From CAZZKE01 sp964655005 (GTDB taxonomy: Bacteria; Pseudomonadota; Alphaproteobacteria; Rhodospirillales; JABHCV01), in NCBI GenBank assembly GCA_964655005.1, contig CAZZKE010000001.1:1-64000 (forward strand): a stretch of 64,000 nt of DNA, in the 5' to 3' direction. Position numbers and translations under genes: made by a program. Below, one piece after another: positions 34,052 to 43,059 of this stretch. Each line of letters starts with the position of its first letter. The stretch's first letter is position 1. The notes under the pieces are model-generated. The model ran no database searches. It was not told where the DNA came from and worked only from the letters and a program-made list of their open reading frames with translations.

Positions 34052-35200
34052 ATGATAAACACGCCCCTGAAGACAGGACGTTTTTCCCGCCACGCTACCT
34101 GGCTGGAGTTATTCTATGACCTGATCTATGTGGTGGTTATCGCAAAACTTTCCCACCTGATAACAGAACCCCATGGCGGTCACCTGACATTACAGCAATA
34201 CGCCATGTTCGCGGCGTTGTTCGTGCCGGTATGGTGGGCCTGGACGGGACACATGATGTTCCAGAACCGCTTTGACCCCGAAGATACGCCGCAACGAATT
34301 TTGACTCTTTTGCAGATGCTCGCCGCCTGTTTCATGGCGATATTCATTCCCGAAGCTTTTGCCGAAGGCGCCAATGCCTTCGCGCTCTCATATATTGCGA
34401 TACGCGTACTGCTGGTGATTATGTATTGGCGTGTGCATCGTCTGGATGGCGACCATACCAATATCACGGGACTGTTTATTATCGGCTTTTCGGGTGGAAT
34501 ATTGTTGTGGATTGCCTCTATTTTTGCGCCCGATTCATGGAAGTACTGGTTATGGGGCGCTGGTCTGACGGTCGATATGGTGACTCCGTGGATTGGACGG
34601 AAGCGGCTCGCAGAAGCATCCGTCCATGCCTCCCATTTGCCGGAGCGGTTGGGGCTCCTGACAATTATCGTATTGGGAGAGTCGGTTGTCAGTATTGTAG
34701 ACGGTATCGAAGGAAGCGCCGCCAACGGCATTACGATGATCGCAATATTGTCGGGATTCCTGCTGCTCGGGGCAATCTGGTGGCTGTATTTTCATTCCCT
34801 TGAAGCATCCCTGATGGGGGCCGGGTACACGAACGGTCAACTGGCCATATATGGGCATTTGCCGGTGTATCTGGGTTTGGCCACCGTCGCCGCCGGGGTC
34901 AGATTCGGAATTTCGGGGGATATCCCGCCGGTCGAAACGGCGGCGCTTTTATGTGGCGGACTGTTGCTTTTTCTGATGCCGCTGCAAATTATTCACTGGT
35001 CCAGACTGGACGGCGACCGTGCCCGGCAATTTATCGTGACCAACGTCGCACTGGATATTGCCGTGCTGGGCATAGCCGTCTTTTCCCTTTGGATTTCCAA
35101 TGTTTGGGTGCTTGGCCTGACGGCCTTTATTTATACCGCCTATGTACTATATGAGACGCCAAAATATGCCGATGGTCCGGGCGATTCCGCGTCTGCGTGA
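34052..35200 (+). CDS. Low temperature requirement protein A (LtrA) family membrane protein
   Basis: A 382-residue polytopic membrane protein of the LtrA family. The signature WLELFYDLIYVVVIAKLSH is at about residues 15-33, and ERLGLLTIIVLGES follows near 195. About ten to twelve membrane segments are apparent. The family was named from a Listeria gene linked to growth at low temperature; the biochemical role is unknown. It is a separate unit from the GST gene, 73 bases upstream. Confidence 0.9.
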   Translation: MINTPLKTGRFSRHATWLELFYDLIYVVVIAKLSHLITEPHGGHLTLQQYAMFAALFVPVWWAWTGHMMFQNRFDPEDTPQRILTLLQMLAACFMAIFIPEAFAEGANAFALSYIAIRVLLVIMYWRVHRLDGDHTNITGLFIIGFSGGILLWIASIFAPDSWKYWLWGAGLTVDMVTPWIGRKRLAEASVHASHLPERLGLLTIIVLGESVVSIVDGIEGSAANGITMIAILSGFLLLGAIWWLYFHSLEASLMGAGYTNGQLAIYGHLPVYLGLATVAAGVRFGISGDIPPVETAALLCGGLLLFLMPLQIIHWSRLDGDRARQFIVTNVALDIAVLGIAVFSLWISNVWVLGLTAFIYTAYVLYETPKYADGPGDSASA

Positions 35201-35266
35201 CCTGTTCTTGAAAATAAGGCAAGGCGGTTCGTATCGGCCATCACCGGGCCGGCGGCGTCGCTATTT

Positions 35267-35581
35267 TTACGGTTCGTATTCCGTCACGGTTCCGGTCGAA
35301 TTATCCAGAATCATCAGGGTGTCGTGATATTCGATGTGCGGTTCGCTGCCGTAGGCCCGATACAACCGTTGCCGCCACGCCGCGCCATGGGCGGCCTCGG
35401 CGGATTCCCGGTCTTTCCACAGGTAGATGCCCAGGGCCTCTTTCTCGCCGTCAAACAGGAAGTGTTTGCGAATCAGGCTGTCTTCCGCCTGCCAGTGCGC
35501 GACGACCTCGCGGGCCTCTTCCAGAACCTGTTCGCGGGTCATGCCGGGACGAACCGCAAAGCGGACAATTTCACAAATCAT
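35267..35581 (-). CDS. Small dimeric alpha/beta-barrel (ABM/YdhR-like) protein
   Basis: A 104-residue protein (MICEIVRFAVRPGMTREQVLEEA) with the beta-alpha-beta pattern of ferredoxin-like dimeric barrel proteins. A conserved-looking LYLWKDRESAEAAH segment appears as IYLWKDRESAEAAHG. Members include antibiotic-biosynthesis monooxygenase-like and YdhR proteins, many without known activity. It lies on the minus strand, downstream of COQ9 by 89 bases, and converges with ltrA. Confidence 0.65.
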   Translation of the reverse strand: MICEIVRFAVRPGMTREQVLEEAREVVAHWQAEDSLIRKHFLFDGEKEALGIYLWKDRESAEAAHGAAWRQRLYRAYGSEPHIEYHDTLMILDNSTGTVTEYEP

Positions 35582-35670
35582 TCAACTTGGTATAAGGGCT
35601 ATGGGTGCCGCTGTCCAATACCAGGTTTCGGGAGGAGTTTCGTGTGGAGGCGACGTGACCGTGTCGTCAT

Positions 35671-36354
35671 TCACCATGCCCGCCGCGCCCGGGCGGCGGC
35701 GGTAAAGCGGCGGACGATGCCAAGCGGGGTTGGAATTTGCGACAGCCGCTTTATCAGTTGCGCTTTCAGCGGCGGAATTTTCAGTACCTCGGCGATGCGG
35801 CGCTCCAGAAAGGCCCAGGTCTGCGGGTAATCCCCGGCCTCGTCGCCGTCGTCGGCCAGCCAATACAGGGTGGTCGCGGTCAGCACCGGGGCCAGCAGCG
35901 CACGCTTGCTGTAAAAATTGAAATCCGTACTTTCGTCCCCGGCGGCGTACCATATTTCACTGACCGTGCGACAGGTGCATTCCAGCGCCAGCGCCCCGTT
36001 ATGGGACAGCGCCAGGAAGGCCGGCAGGCGGCGCACTGCCTCCCGGTGCGGGGCCAGCGCCCGAAGGCGCAGCTGGACCCCGGCGGCGATGCGGTCCCGG
36101 ACCCGCATGGCGGCAATATCCAGCTTTTCCATTTCGGCCACCATGCGGCGGTCGGCCCAGCCGGAAAAATACCCGGCCATTTCCGCCATGCCGCCGGGAA
36201 ACGCCAGTTCACCGGCTTTGCCGCCGGGCCCCGGCGGCCCGCCCAGATCATTGATCCCGGCCCGCAGGGCGGCGTCGGTCCAGCCTTCGAACACCACATG
36301 GGGCAGGGTCGCGAGCAGCACCATATCGCGTATTTCCGGGTTCTCGGCGGTCAT
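35671..36354 (-). CDS. COQ9 family protein (ubiquinone biosynthesis)
   Basis: A 227-residue COQ9 homologue with a TetR-like helical fold: HVVFEGWTDAALRAG near residue 20, then WADRRMVAEMEKLD and FNFYSKRALLAPVLTATTLYWL. COQ9 binds lipids and assists COQ7 in the hydroxylation steps of ubiquinone synthesis in mitochondria and alphaproteobacteria. The ATG at 36354 lies two bases past the peptide deformylase stop, so the genes are probably co-transcribed. Confidence 0.9.
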   Translation of the reverse strand: MTAENPEIRDMVLLATLPHVVFEGWTDAALRAGINDLGGPPGPGGKAGELAFPGGMAEMAGYFSGWADRRMVAEMEKLDIAAMRVRDRIAAGVQLRLRALAPHREAVRRLPAFLALSHNGALALECTCRTVSEIWYAAGDESTDFNFYSKRALLAPVLTATTLYWLADDGDEAGDYPQTWAFLERRIAEVLKIPPLKAQLIKRLSQIPTPLGIVRRFTAAARARRAW

Positions 36355-36355
36355 A

Positions 36356-36913
36356 TCATTCCTCGTCAAAGGTTTTGCGCATCTCGTCATTATAGCCGAA
36401 CGTGGACAGGTCCGTCATCCGCTGCGGATAGAGAATTCCGTCCAGGTGGTCGCATTCATGCTGCACGACGCGGGCGTGGAAGCCGTCGGCAGTGCGTTCG
36501 ATATGCTTCCCGTTCAGGTCCCGCCCGCGGTAGATAATCTGGCTGAACCGGGCCACTTCTCCCGTCATCTCGGGCAGCGACAGGCAGCTTTCGTAGGCTC
36601 GGTTGACTTCGTCGCCACGGGCCTCGATTTGCGGATTGACCAGTACCGTCATCGCCACTCCTTCGTCTTCTTCATCGAGCCCGGCGTCTTTGTATCGCTC
36701 GGCGGCGGCGCGGGCCGGCGGGATGTGAAAAATAATCAGCCGCAGCGGTACATGAACCTGCGGCGCGGCCAGGCCGACCCCGCCGATATCGGCCAGGGTG
36801 TCGAGCATATCGGCCACCAGTCGGGCAATTTCCGGGCTCGCCGGGTCGGCCACCGGGGCGGCCTTGCGGCGTAGAACCGGGTGCCCCATGCGGGCAATCT
36901 TTAGTATTGCCAT
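36356..36913 (-). CDS. def: Peptide deformylase
   Basis: A 185-residue deformylase, which removes the N-formyl group from nascent proteins. All three motifs are present: GVGLAAPQV near 45, ESCLSLP near 108 (with S for the usual G), and QHECDHLDG near 150, which supplies the metal-binding His residues and catalytic Glu. The ATG at 36913 (MAILKIARMGHPVL) is clearly the start; the longer frame runs into the intergenic region toward rpsU. It is upstream of COQ9 on the minus strand. Confidence 0.95.
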   Translation of the reverse strand: MAILKIARMGHPVLRRKAAPVADPASPEIARLVADMLDTLADIGGVGLAAPQVHVPLRLIIFHIPPARAAAERYKDAGLDEEDEGVAMTVLVNPQIEARGDEVNRAYESCLSLPEMTGEVARFSQIIYRGRDLNGKHIERTADGFHARVVQHECDHLDGILYPQRMTDLSTFGYNDEMRKTFDEE

Positions 36914-37073
36914 AGGCCTCTGTTTATCCTGTTTTCCGGTGGGCGCGAAAAAGTTAAAAATGATGTTTGCACGGTCTTCACACAGCCATGCGGATATGTT
37001 AGAAGGCCCTCCGCCTGAACGGAAGAGGCTTGTTCCGTTTGCCTGTAATTTATAGATGTGAGAGTGAAAACCA

Positions 37074-37277
37074 GTGCTGGTCACCGTCCGCGACAACAAT
37101 GTCGATCAGGCCTTGAAGGCCCTCAAGAAGAAATTGCAGCGCGAAGGCGTGTTCCGTGAAATGAAGCTGCGCCGCGCCTTCGAAAAACCGTCCGAACGCA
37201 GGGCGCGGGAAAAAGCCGAGGCGATCAGCCGCGGCCGCAAGCTGGAACGCAAACGCCTGGAGCGCGAAGGCTTTTAG
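37074..37277 (+). CDS. rpsU: 30S ribosomal protein S21
   Basis: A 67-residue S21 (MLVTVRDNNVDQALKALKKK, then GVFREMKLRRAFEKPSERR). The start is a GTG at 37074. S21 sits near the anti-Shine-Dalgarno on the small subunit and helps initiation. It is divergent from def. A GCGGCCGC octamer occurs within the gene at 37231-37238. Confidence 0.96.
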   Translation: MLVTVRDNNVDQALKALKKKLQREGVFREMKLRRAFEKPSERRAREKAEAISRGRKLERKRLEREGF

Positions 37278-37284
37278 ACTCCGC

Positions 37285-37310
37285 ATTCTTTATCAGTGAT
37301 CCTTGGTATA
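37285..37310 (+). repeat. Dispersed intergenic repeat, copy B, forming the soxG 3' end
   Basis: ATTCTTTATCAGTGATCC then TTGGTATA matches copies at 20382-20408 and 52981-53008. It lies between rpsU and soxG and supplies the last codons and stop of soxG (residues YTKDH) on the minus strand. Confidence 0.72.
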
Positions 37311-37928
37311 ACCGGCCCTAACCCCGATCCCATATTCTCCACCCGCGTCTTCCAGCCAGGCCCACAGGTATTCGGCGAAGCTGCGGTGGATGTAGATGTG
37401 ATAGGTCGGGGTGGTGGTGCGTTTGTTAAGCGCCGTCTGGTGGATCAGCACATGGGCCAGGGCCATGGTCGATTGCACACATTGGCCGGGGCCGAAAACG
37501 CGGGGGTGAAAATCTATGCTACAGCCCTTCATCAGCACCTCGCGGGCATGCCGGCCCGATAATTCGATGATCGTCCGGCTGTCGGAAACATCGAACACGG
37601 CGGCGTGCAGGACCGCCAGATTTTTTCGCAAACCCGCGATTGTTTTTGGCCCGGCGCCGGGCGCGGTGACGATCAGCCATTCATCGGGACCCATCCACAG
37701 CGCCCGTTTGGCCCCCCTGCCGGCGGCGGTGTTGGGCTCTGTCGGCAGGGCGAAGCCGAGCGCCTTGGTCGCCGCCGCCCCAAAATCCGGATCACCGGCA
37801 TTACCGCGCAAGCCGATCATGCCCCGAAACGGCCGCTCGCCCATCCTGACACCGGCCTTGCCGGTCGAGGCCCGCGCCTGCAATCCCAGCGGCGCCAGCG
37901 GGCTTTGCCTGAGATAACTTTCAACCAT
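37293..37928 (-). CDS. soxG: Sarcosine oxidase gamma subunit
   Basis: A 211-residue gamma subunit (MVESYLRQSPLAPLGLQ; middle ALWMGPDEWLIV and VFDVSDSRTIIELSG). It belongs to the heterotetrameric enzyme that demethylates sarcosine to glycine with tetrahydrofolate. The ATG at 37928 overlaps the soxA stop by eight bases. The C-terminal residues YTKDH and the stop codon are encoded by a dispersed repeat, so the natural end may have been altered. Confidence 0.92.
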   Translation of the reverse strand: MVESYLRQSPLAPLGLQARASTGKAGVRMGERPFRGMIGLRGNAGDPDFGAAATKALGFALPTEPNTAAGRGAKRALWMGPDEWLIVTAPGAGPKTIAGLRKNLAVLHAAVFDVSDSRTIIELSGRHAREVLMKGCSIDFHPRVFGPGQCVQSTMALAHVLIHQTALNKRTTTPTYHIYIHRSFAEYLWAWLEDAGGEYGIGVRAGYTKDH

Positions 37929-40917
37929 TGAGCCGCTCCCCCTCGGGGTCGAAAAATACCGGGCTGACAATTTCGGCGGAAATGGTCCGGTCCCGCAACG
38001 GGGCGTGGATGGTTTCGCCGCTGCGGTTTCGCCCGTCCTTGACCAGGGCCAGGGCGATGCTGCGGCCCAGGTTGGCGCTGAAATAGCTTGAAGTGACGTG
38101 GCCGATCATTTCCATGGGCGGCGAATCCTTTAATTCAGCCACCAGTTGCGCGCCCTCCGGCAGGACCAGATCGCCATCCCCGGTCAGCAGTCCGACCAGT
38201 TGCTTGCGATCCTGCCGCACACAGTCGCCGCGCGATAACGAGCGGCGACCGATGAAGTCCTTCTTTTTCGAGACGATCCATTCCATGCCCAGATCACCGG
38301 GTGTGGTGGTGCCGTCGGTTTCCTGACCGACGATGATATAGCCTTTTTCGGCCCGCAGGATGTGCATGGTTTCGGTGCCGTAGGGGGTGATGCCGTATTT
38401 CTGGCCGGCGTTCATCAGCGCCGTCCAAAGGGCCAGCCCGTGATTGGCCGGAACGTTAATTTCATAGGAAACCTCGCCGGTAAAACTGATGCGGAAGATG
38501 CGCCCGTCGATACCGCCGACCGTGGCGTTTTGGAAACTCATGAACGGGAAGGCATCGCCCGCCAGGTCGATGTCGGTAAATTCGCCCAGCAGGTCCCGCG
38601 CCATGGGGCCGCACAGGGTCATGGTCGCCCAGTGTTCGGTGACCGAATTGCAGTAGACCTTGAGGTTCGGCCATTCGGTCTGCAGCAATTCTTCCAGCCA
38701 GGCCAGCACCCGGGCGGCGTTGCCGGTGGTGGTGGTCATGTGAAAATGATTTTCGGCCAGGCGGGCGGTGACGCCGTCGTCCATAATCATGCCGTCTTCG
38801 CCCAGCATCAGGCCATAGCGGCAGCGCCCCGTGGCCAGTTTGGTCCAGGCGTTGGTGTAGATACGGTTAAGGAACCCGGCGGCGTCCGGGCCCTGAATAT
38901 CGATCTTGCCCAGTGTCGAGGCATCGAGAATGCCAATGCAGTTGCGCGCCGCCAGGCATTCCCGGTTGAGCGCATCCTGCATGGTCTCGCCGGGTTTCGG
39001 ATAGTACCAGGGGCGCTTCCACTGGCCGACGTCTTCGAACATGGCGCCGTTGTGCAAATGCCAGTTATGCATCGCCGATTTTCGCGCCGGGTCGGAAAGC
39101 CCGCCGATATCGCGGCCCGCCAGCGCCCCGTAGGTAACCGGCGTGAACGGCGGCCGAAAGGTCGTGGTTCCGACTTCGGGTATCGGTTTGCCCAGTGCGC
39201 CGGACAGTACCGCCAGGCCCGGTATGTTACCGGTCTTGCCCTGGTCCGGCCCCATGCCCAGCGCCGTGTAGCGTTTGACGTGTTCGACCGAACGATAACC
39301 CTCGCGGGCCGCCAGGTCGATATCGGCGACGGTGACGTCGTTGGCCAGGTCGATGAAATGCTTGGCCCCGAAGCCCTTGTCCTGGCCGTCCGGGACGAAC
39401 CACAGGGCTTCGGTCCGGCTTTCCGCCGGCTGTTCCGCTTTGATCGCCCTGGAGGAAGCCTTGAAGCCGGTCAGTCTGGCGGCTTCGGTTCCGGCGGCGT
39501 GGCCCTGGGCCAGACAGTCATTCAGGCCGAATGCGCCGTTCGCCGCCCCGGCGGAGCGTTCGGCCTGGACCGCTGGGCCGGGCACGAAGGATTGAATGGT
39601 GTCTTCGAAACGGGCCTTGGCGCCGGACTGGGAATGCAGATGAACGACCGGATTCCAGCCGCCGGATGACCCCAGTACGTCGCATGGAATACGCCGGGTT
39701 TCACCGGTAACGTCGTCGCCTTCGGATTTCAGCCGCCGGACATCGACCGCCTTGATATGGCGCTTGCCGATTACGGCGGTAATGGCCCAGCCGTCCAGCA
39801 CCTCGATGCCACGGGTGCGCACGGCGTCGGGCAGTTCGCCGTCCGGGTCATGGCGCAGGTCGATGACTGTGGCGACCTTGATGCCGGCCCGGTCCAGGTC
39901 CAGGGCCGAGCGATAGGCGTCGTCATTGTTGGTGAAGATGACCGCCTGCCGGCCCGGTATGGCGGCGTAACGGTTGACATAGGACCTTAACGCGCCGGCC
40001 AGCATGACGCCGGGACGGTCGTTATCGGCGAAAATCAGGGGCCGTTCGATGGCCCCGCCGGCCAGCACCACCCGTTTGGCGCGGACCCGCCACAGCCGTT
40101 CGCTGGCCCCGTCGACCGGTTCGGCAATATTAATGTGGCGGCGTTCGACCAGGCCCAGATAATTATGATCGTAATAACCGAATGCCGTGGTCCGGGTCAG
40201 CAGGCGGACCTCGGGCATGGCCGACAGTTCCTCCAGCGTGACCGCTATCCAGTCGGCGGCGGGCTTGCCGCCGATGATTGCATGTTCGCTGAGTAAACGG
40301 CCGCCGATCTCCGGTTGTTGTTCGGCCAGCACCACGCGGGCGCCGCTGCGACCGGCGGCCAGCGCGGCGGCCAGCCCGGCGGGGCCGGCCCCGACGACCA
40401 GCACGTCGGCATGAATGTGCATCTTGTCGTAGGTGTCCGGGTCCGGTTCCCCGGGCGCCCGGCCCAGCCCGGCGGCGTTGCGGATAATCCGCTCGTAAGT
40501 AAGCCACAGGTTTTTCGGCCACATGAAGGTCTTGTAATAGAAACCGGCGGGCAGCAGGCGGGCGGCCAGATTGTTGATCGCCCACAAATCTACATTGACG
40601 CCGGGCCAGCAGTTGACACTGGTGGCGCTCAGGTTCTCGTAAAGTTCAATTTCCGTGGCCTGCATATTGGGCCGGGTCCTGGCCCCGGTTTCCAGTTGCA
40701 CGACGGCGTTGGGTTCTTCGACACCGGCGCTGAAAATACCGCGCGGGCGATGATACTTGAAACTGCGGGCGACGATTCCGACACCGTTCGCGAGCAGGGC
40801 CGAAGCCAGGGTGTCGCCCCGATAGCCGCCATAGCTTTTTCCGTTGAAGGTGAAAGTCACCGGCTTGCCGCGGTCGATGCGCCCGCCATCGTCCAGCCTG
40901 TTGCGATGGGCGCTCAT
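37921..40917 (-). CDS. soxA: Sarcosine oxidase alpha subunit
   Basis: A 998-residue alpha subunit. The N-terminal region (YGGYRGDTLASALLANG) is ferredoxin-like. An NAD-binding Rossmann motif VVGAGPAGLAAALAAG lies near 175, and from about 590 the C-terminal aminomethyltransferase (GcvT-like) domain would bind tetrahydrofolate. The enzyme oxidises sarcosine to glycine, transferring the methyl carbon to tetrahydrofolate or releasing formaldehyde. It is coupled to soxD by ATGA and overlaps soxG. Length is normal for the family. Confidence 0.95.
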   Translation of the reverse strand: MSAHRNRLDDGGRIDRGKPVTFTFNGKSYGGYRGDTLASALLANGVGIVARSFKYHRPRGIFSAGVEEPNAVVQLETGARTRPNMQATEIELYENLSATSVNCWPGVNVDLWAINNLAARLLPAGFYYKTFMWPKNLWLTYERIIRNAAGLGRAPGEPDPDTYDKMHIHADVLVVGAGPAGLAAALAAGRSGARVVLAEQQPEIGGRLLSEHAIIGGKPAADWIAVTLEELSAMPEVRLLTRTTAFGYYDHNYLGLVERRHINIAEPVDGASERLWRVRAKRVVLAGGAIERPLIFADNDRPGVMLAGALRSYVNRYAAIPGRQAVIFTNNDDAYRSALDLDRAGIKVATVIDLRHDPDGELPDAVRTRGIEVLDGWAITAVIGKRHIKAVDVRRLKSEGDDVTGETRRIPCDVLGSSGGWNPVVHLHSQSGAKARFEDTIQSFVPGPAVQAERSAGAANGAFGLNDCLAQGHAAGTEAARLTGFKASSRAIKAEQPAESRTEALWFVPDGQDKGFGAKHFIDLANDVTVADIDLAAREGYRSVEHVKRYTALGMGPDQGKTGNIPGLAVLSGALGKPIPEVGTTTFRPPFTPVTYGALAGRDIGGLSDPARKSAMHNWHLHNGAMFEDVGQWKRPWYYPKPGETMQDALNRECLAARNCIGILDASTLGKIDIQGPDAAGFLNRIYTNAWTKLATGRCRYGLMLGEDGMIMDDGVTARLAENHFHMTTTTGNAARVLAWLEELLQTEWPNLKVYCNSVTEHWATMTLCGPMARDLLGEFTDIDLAGDAFPFMSFQNATVGGIDGRIFRISFTGEVSYEINVPANHGLALWTALMNAGQKYGITPYGTETMHILRAEKGYIIVGQETDGTTTPGDLGMEWIVSKKKDFIGRRSLSRGDCVRQDRKQLVGLLTGDGDLVLPEGAQLVAELKDSPPMEMIGHVTSSYFSANLGRSIALALVKDGRNRSGETIHAPLRDRTISAEIVSPVFFDPEGERLNG

Positions 40918-41177
40918 GTTTCACCTGCCTTGTAGACCCGCTCGATGCGATTGGTCACGTTGTCGCGCCTGGCGTTGAACCAGCGGCGGCAGCCGTGGGC
41001 GTGGTTCCAGCGTTCCATACAGGCGCCCTTGGTGTTCTTGCGCATGAACAGGTAATCGGCCCATTGTTCATCCGACAGCGCGTCCGGGTCCGCAGGCCGG
41101 GTGATATGGGCTTCGCCGCCATAGGCAAATTCCTGTTCGTCGCGCTCGCCGCACCAGGGGCAGGGAATTAATAACAT
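40914..41177 (-). CDS. soxD: Sarcosine oxidase delta subunit
   Basis: An 87-residue delta subunit with PCPWCGERDE at the start (zinc-binding CxxC near residues 6-9), EFAYGGEAHITRP, and a C-terminal HAHGCRRWFNARRD. It binds zinc and bridges the other subunits. The stop overlaps the soxA start; soxB ends 11 bases upstream. The order B-D-A-G is the classical one. Confidence 0.94.
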   Translation of the reverse strand: MLLIPCPWCGERDEQEFAYGGEAHITRPADPDALSDEQWADYLFMRKNTKGACMERWNHAHGCRRWFNARRDNVTNRIERVYKAGET

Positions 41178-41188
41178 GTCATGGGCTC

Positions 41189-42442
41189 CTAATGGGATAC
41201 GGCGGCGGCCCCGTGCTCGTCGATCAGTGCGCCGCTACTGAAGCGATCCAGGGCGAACGGCGCGTTCAGGGGGTGCGGCTGGTCGCGGGCGATGGTGTGG
41301 GCGAACACCCAGCCCGATCCCGGCGTCGCCTTGAATCCGCCGGTGCCCCAGCCGCCGTTGACATACAGGCCCCGGACCGGCGTTTTCGAAACGATCGGGC
41401 TGGCGTCGGGGCAGACATCGACGATGCCGGCCCACTGGCGCATCAGGCGCAGGCGGGACAAGATCGGTATAAGCTTGGTGACTGCGGCCATTTGAAGCTC
41501 GACGACGGCCAATGAGGAATTCTGGGCGTAGGAGCTGAAATGGTCGATGCCGGCGCCCATAACCATCTCGCCGCGGTCGGACTGGCTGATATAGGCATGC
41601 ACGGCGCCCGACATTACGACGCAATCCAGCACCGGCTTGATCGGTTCCGACACCATCGCCTGCAACCGATGGCTTTCAATCGGCAGCCGCAGTCCGGCCA
41701 TGGCCGCGACATGGCTGGTGTGAGCGGCGGTTACGATGGCTACCTTGGCCGATGAAATGTCGCCGCGCGTGGTCTCGACGCCGGTAACGGCATCGCCGTC
41801 GCGCATAATGCCGGTAACCTCGCAGTTCTGGATGATATCGACGCCACGGGCGTCAGCGGCCCTGGCGAAACCCCAGGCGACACCGTCATGGCGGGCGACG
41901 CCGCCGCGCCGTTGCAGGGAAGCGCCAAGGATCGGATAGCGGGCGTCCTTCGAGCAATCCAGGATCGGCACCATCGCGGCGACCTCGGATGTGTCAAGCA
42001 TTTCGGAATCGATGCCGTTCAGGCGGATGGCGTTGACCCGGCGCCTGATCTCGCGCAGGTCGCCCAGGTTGTGGGCCAGATTGAGCACCCCGCGCTGGCT
42101 CAGCATGATGTTGAAGTTAAGCTCCTGGGACAGCCCTTCGTAAAGCCGCAGGGATTTGTCGTATATTCTGGCGCTTTCGTCCCACAGGTAGTTCGAGCGG
42201 ATGATGGTGGTGTTGCGACCGGTGTTGCCGCCGCCCAGCCAGCCCTTTTCCAGCACCGCGATGTTGCTTATGCCGTGTTCCGTGGCCAGATAGTAGGCGG
42301 TCGCCAGGCCGTGCCCGCCGCCGCCGATGATAATAACCTCGTAGGCCGGTTTCGGGTCCGGGCTGCGCCACACCCGTTGCCAGTCCTGATGGTGGCTGAT
42401 GGCGTTGCGGGCCAGGCTGAAAATGGAATATCTGGACTTCAT
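41189..42442 (-). CDS. soxB: Sarcosine oxidase beta subunit
   Basis: A 417-residue flavoprotein subunit. VIIIGGGGHGLATAYYLA (37-54) is the FAD Rossmann motif, and TTIIRSNYLWDESA and GWGTGGFKATPGSGW are conserved in soxB. It carries the sarcosine-oxidising site. It is the first gene of soxBDAG. The GFA-family gene lies 95 bases upstream in the same direction, which may link oxidation to formaldehyde handling. Confidence 0.95.
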   Translation of the reverse strand: MKSRYSIFSLARNAISHHQDWQRVWRSPDPKPAYEVIIIGGGGHGLATAYYLATEHGISNIAVLEKGWLGGGNTGRNTTIIRSNYLWDESARIYDKSLRLYEGLSQELNFNIMLSQRGVLNLAHNLGDLREIRRRVNAIRLNGIDSEMLDTSEVAAMVPILDCSKDARYPILGASLQRRGGVARHDGVAWGFARAADARGVDIIQNCEVTGIMRDGDAVTGVETTRGDISSAKVAIVTAAHTSHVAAMAGLRLPIESHRLQAMVSEPIKPVLDCVVMSGAVHAYISQSDRGEMVMGAGIDHFSSYAQNSSLAVVELQMAAVTKLIPILSRLRLMRQWAGIVDVCPDASPIVSKTPVRGLYVNGGWGTGGFKATPGSGWVFAHTIARDQPHPLNAPFALDRFSSGALIDEHGAAAVSH

Positions 42443-42537
42443 TTTGGCATATCTCGCATCGCTGCATGGGACGGTCTATCCACCGCCCGACCGTGCATGG
42501 TGAAATCGCGACGGCGGTCACGGCCCTTTGAAAAACC

Positions 42538-42936
42538 CTACATTCCCCGCTCGTGCTGGGGCAGGCCATCGGTAATTTCGTAATAATCGCCCTTGTCGGC
42601 GACGAAGATGTGATCGGTTGTTTGCAGGCCGCTCGGGTCGTCGATGGTCCCCGCCGCAATGCCGATGTAGTTGTCGCCGTCGCCGACCCAGAACAGGGTC
42701 GCGCCGCATTCCTTGCAGAACCCCCGCCGGGCTATATCGGAGGCCCGGAACCACTTCAGGCCACGATCTTCCAGCAACTTGAATTGATCCAGGCCGGCGT
42801 TGGTATAGGCCCCGTAATGGCCGTGCGTACGGCGGCATTGCGAGCAATGGCAGTTAACGACGCCGCGCAGGGCCTTGCCGAAGCGGTATTTGACGGCGCC
42901 GCACTGGCAGCCACCGGTGTGCTGATCTTTGGTCAT
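42538..42936 (-). CDS. GFA family protein (glutathione-dependent formaldehyde-activating-like)
   Basis: A 132-residue zinc protein of the GFA/DUF636 family. Zinc ligands are visible as CQCG near residue 10, CHCSQC near 29-34 and CKEC near 74. The founding member speeds formation of S-hydroxymethylglutathione from formaldehyde and glutathione; many relatives lack proven activity. Its position directly upstream of soxBDAG suggests a role with the formaldehyde made by sarcosine oxidation (inference). It is divergent from padR. Confidence 0.85.
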   Translation of the reverse strand: MTKDQHTGGCQCGAVKYRFGKALRGVVNCHCSQCRRTHGHYGAYTNAGLDQFKLLEDRGLKWFRASDIARRGFCKECGATLFWVGDGDNYIGIAAGTIDDPSGLQTTDHIFVADKGDYYEITDGLPQHERGM

Positions 42937-43005
42937 GTCGGCGTCTCCCTGACTTCGTGTCCGCTCACGATAGCGTTACATAGCCCGGATGTGGACTCAA
43001 TTATA

Positions 43006-43035
43006 TTGACGTGATATATATCATATTGATATATG
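43006..43035 (+). promoter_or_regulatory. Candidate promoter and PadR operator
   Basis: TTGACG at 43006-43011 and TATATG at 43030-43035 are 18 bases apart. Between them, at 43012-43023, is the perfect palindrome TGATATATATCA, followed by a second ATTGATATAT half. AT-rich palindromes inside the promoter are typical of PadR autoregulation. It lies about 25-55 bases before the padR ATG. Confidence 0.5.
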
Positions 43036-43059
43036 GGTAATTCTGAATAAGGAAATATC

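Noticed and set aside
35587..35606. Possible fifth repeat copy (CTTGGTATAAGGGC) downstream of COQ9
   Set aside because: Only about nine bases match the repeat core, which is too little to separate from chance.
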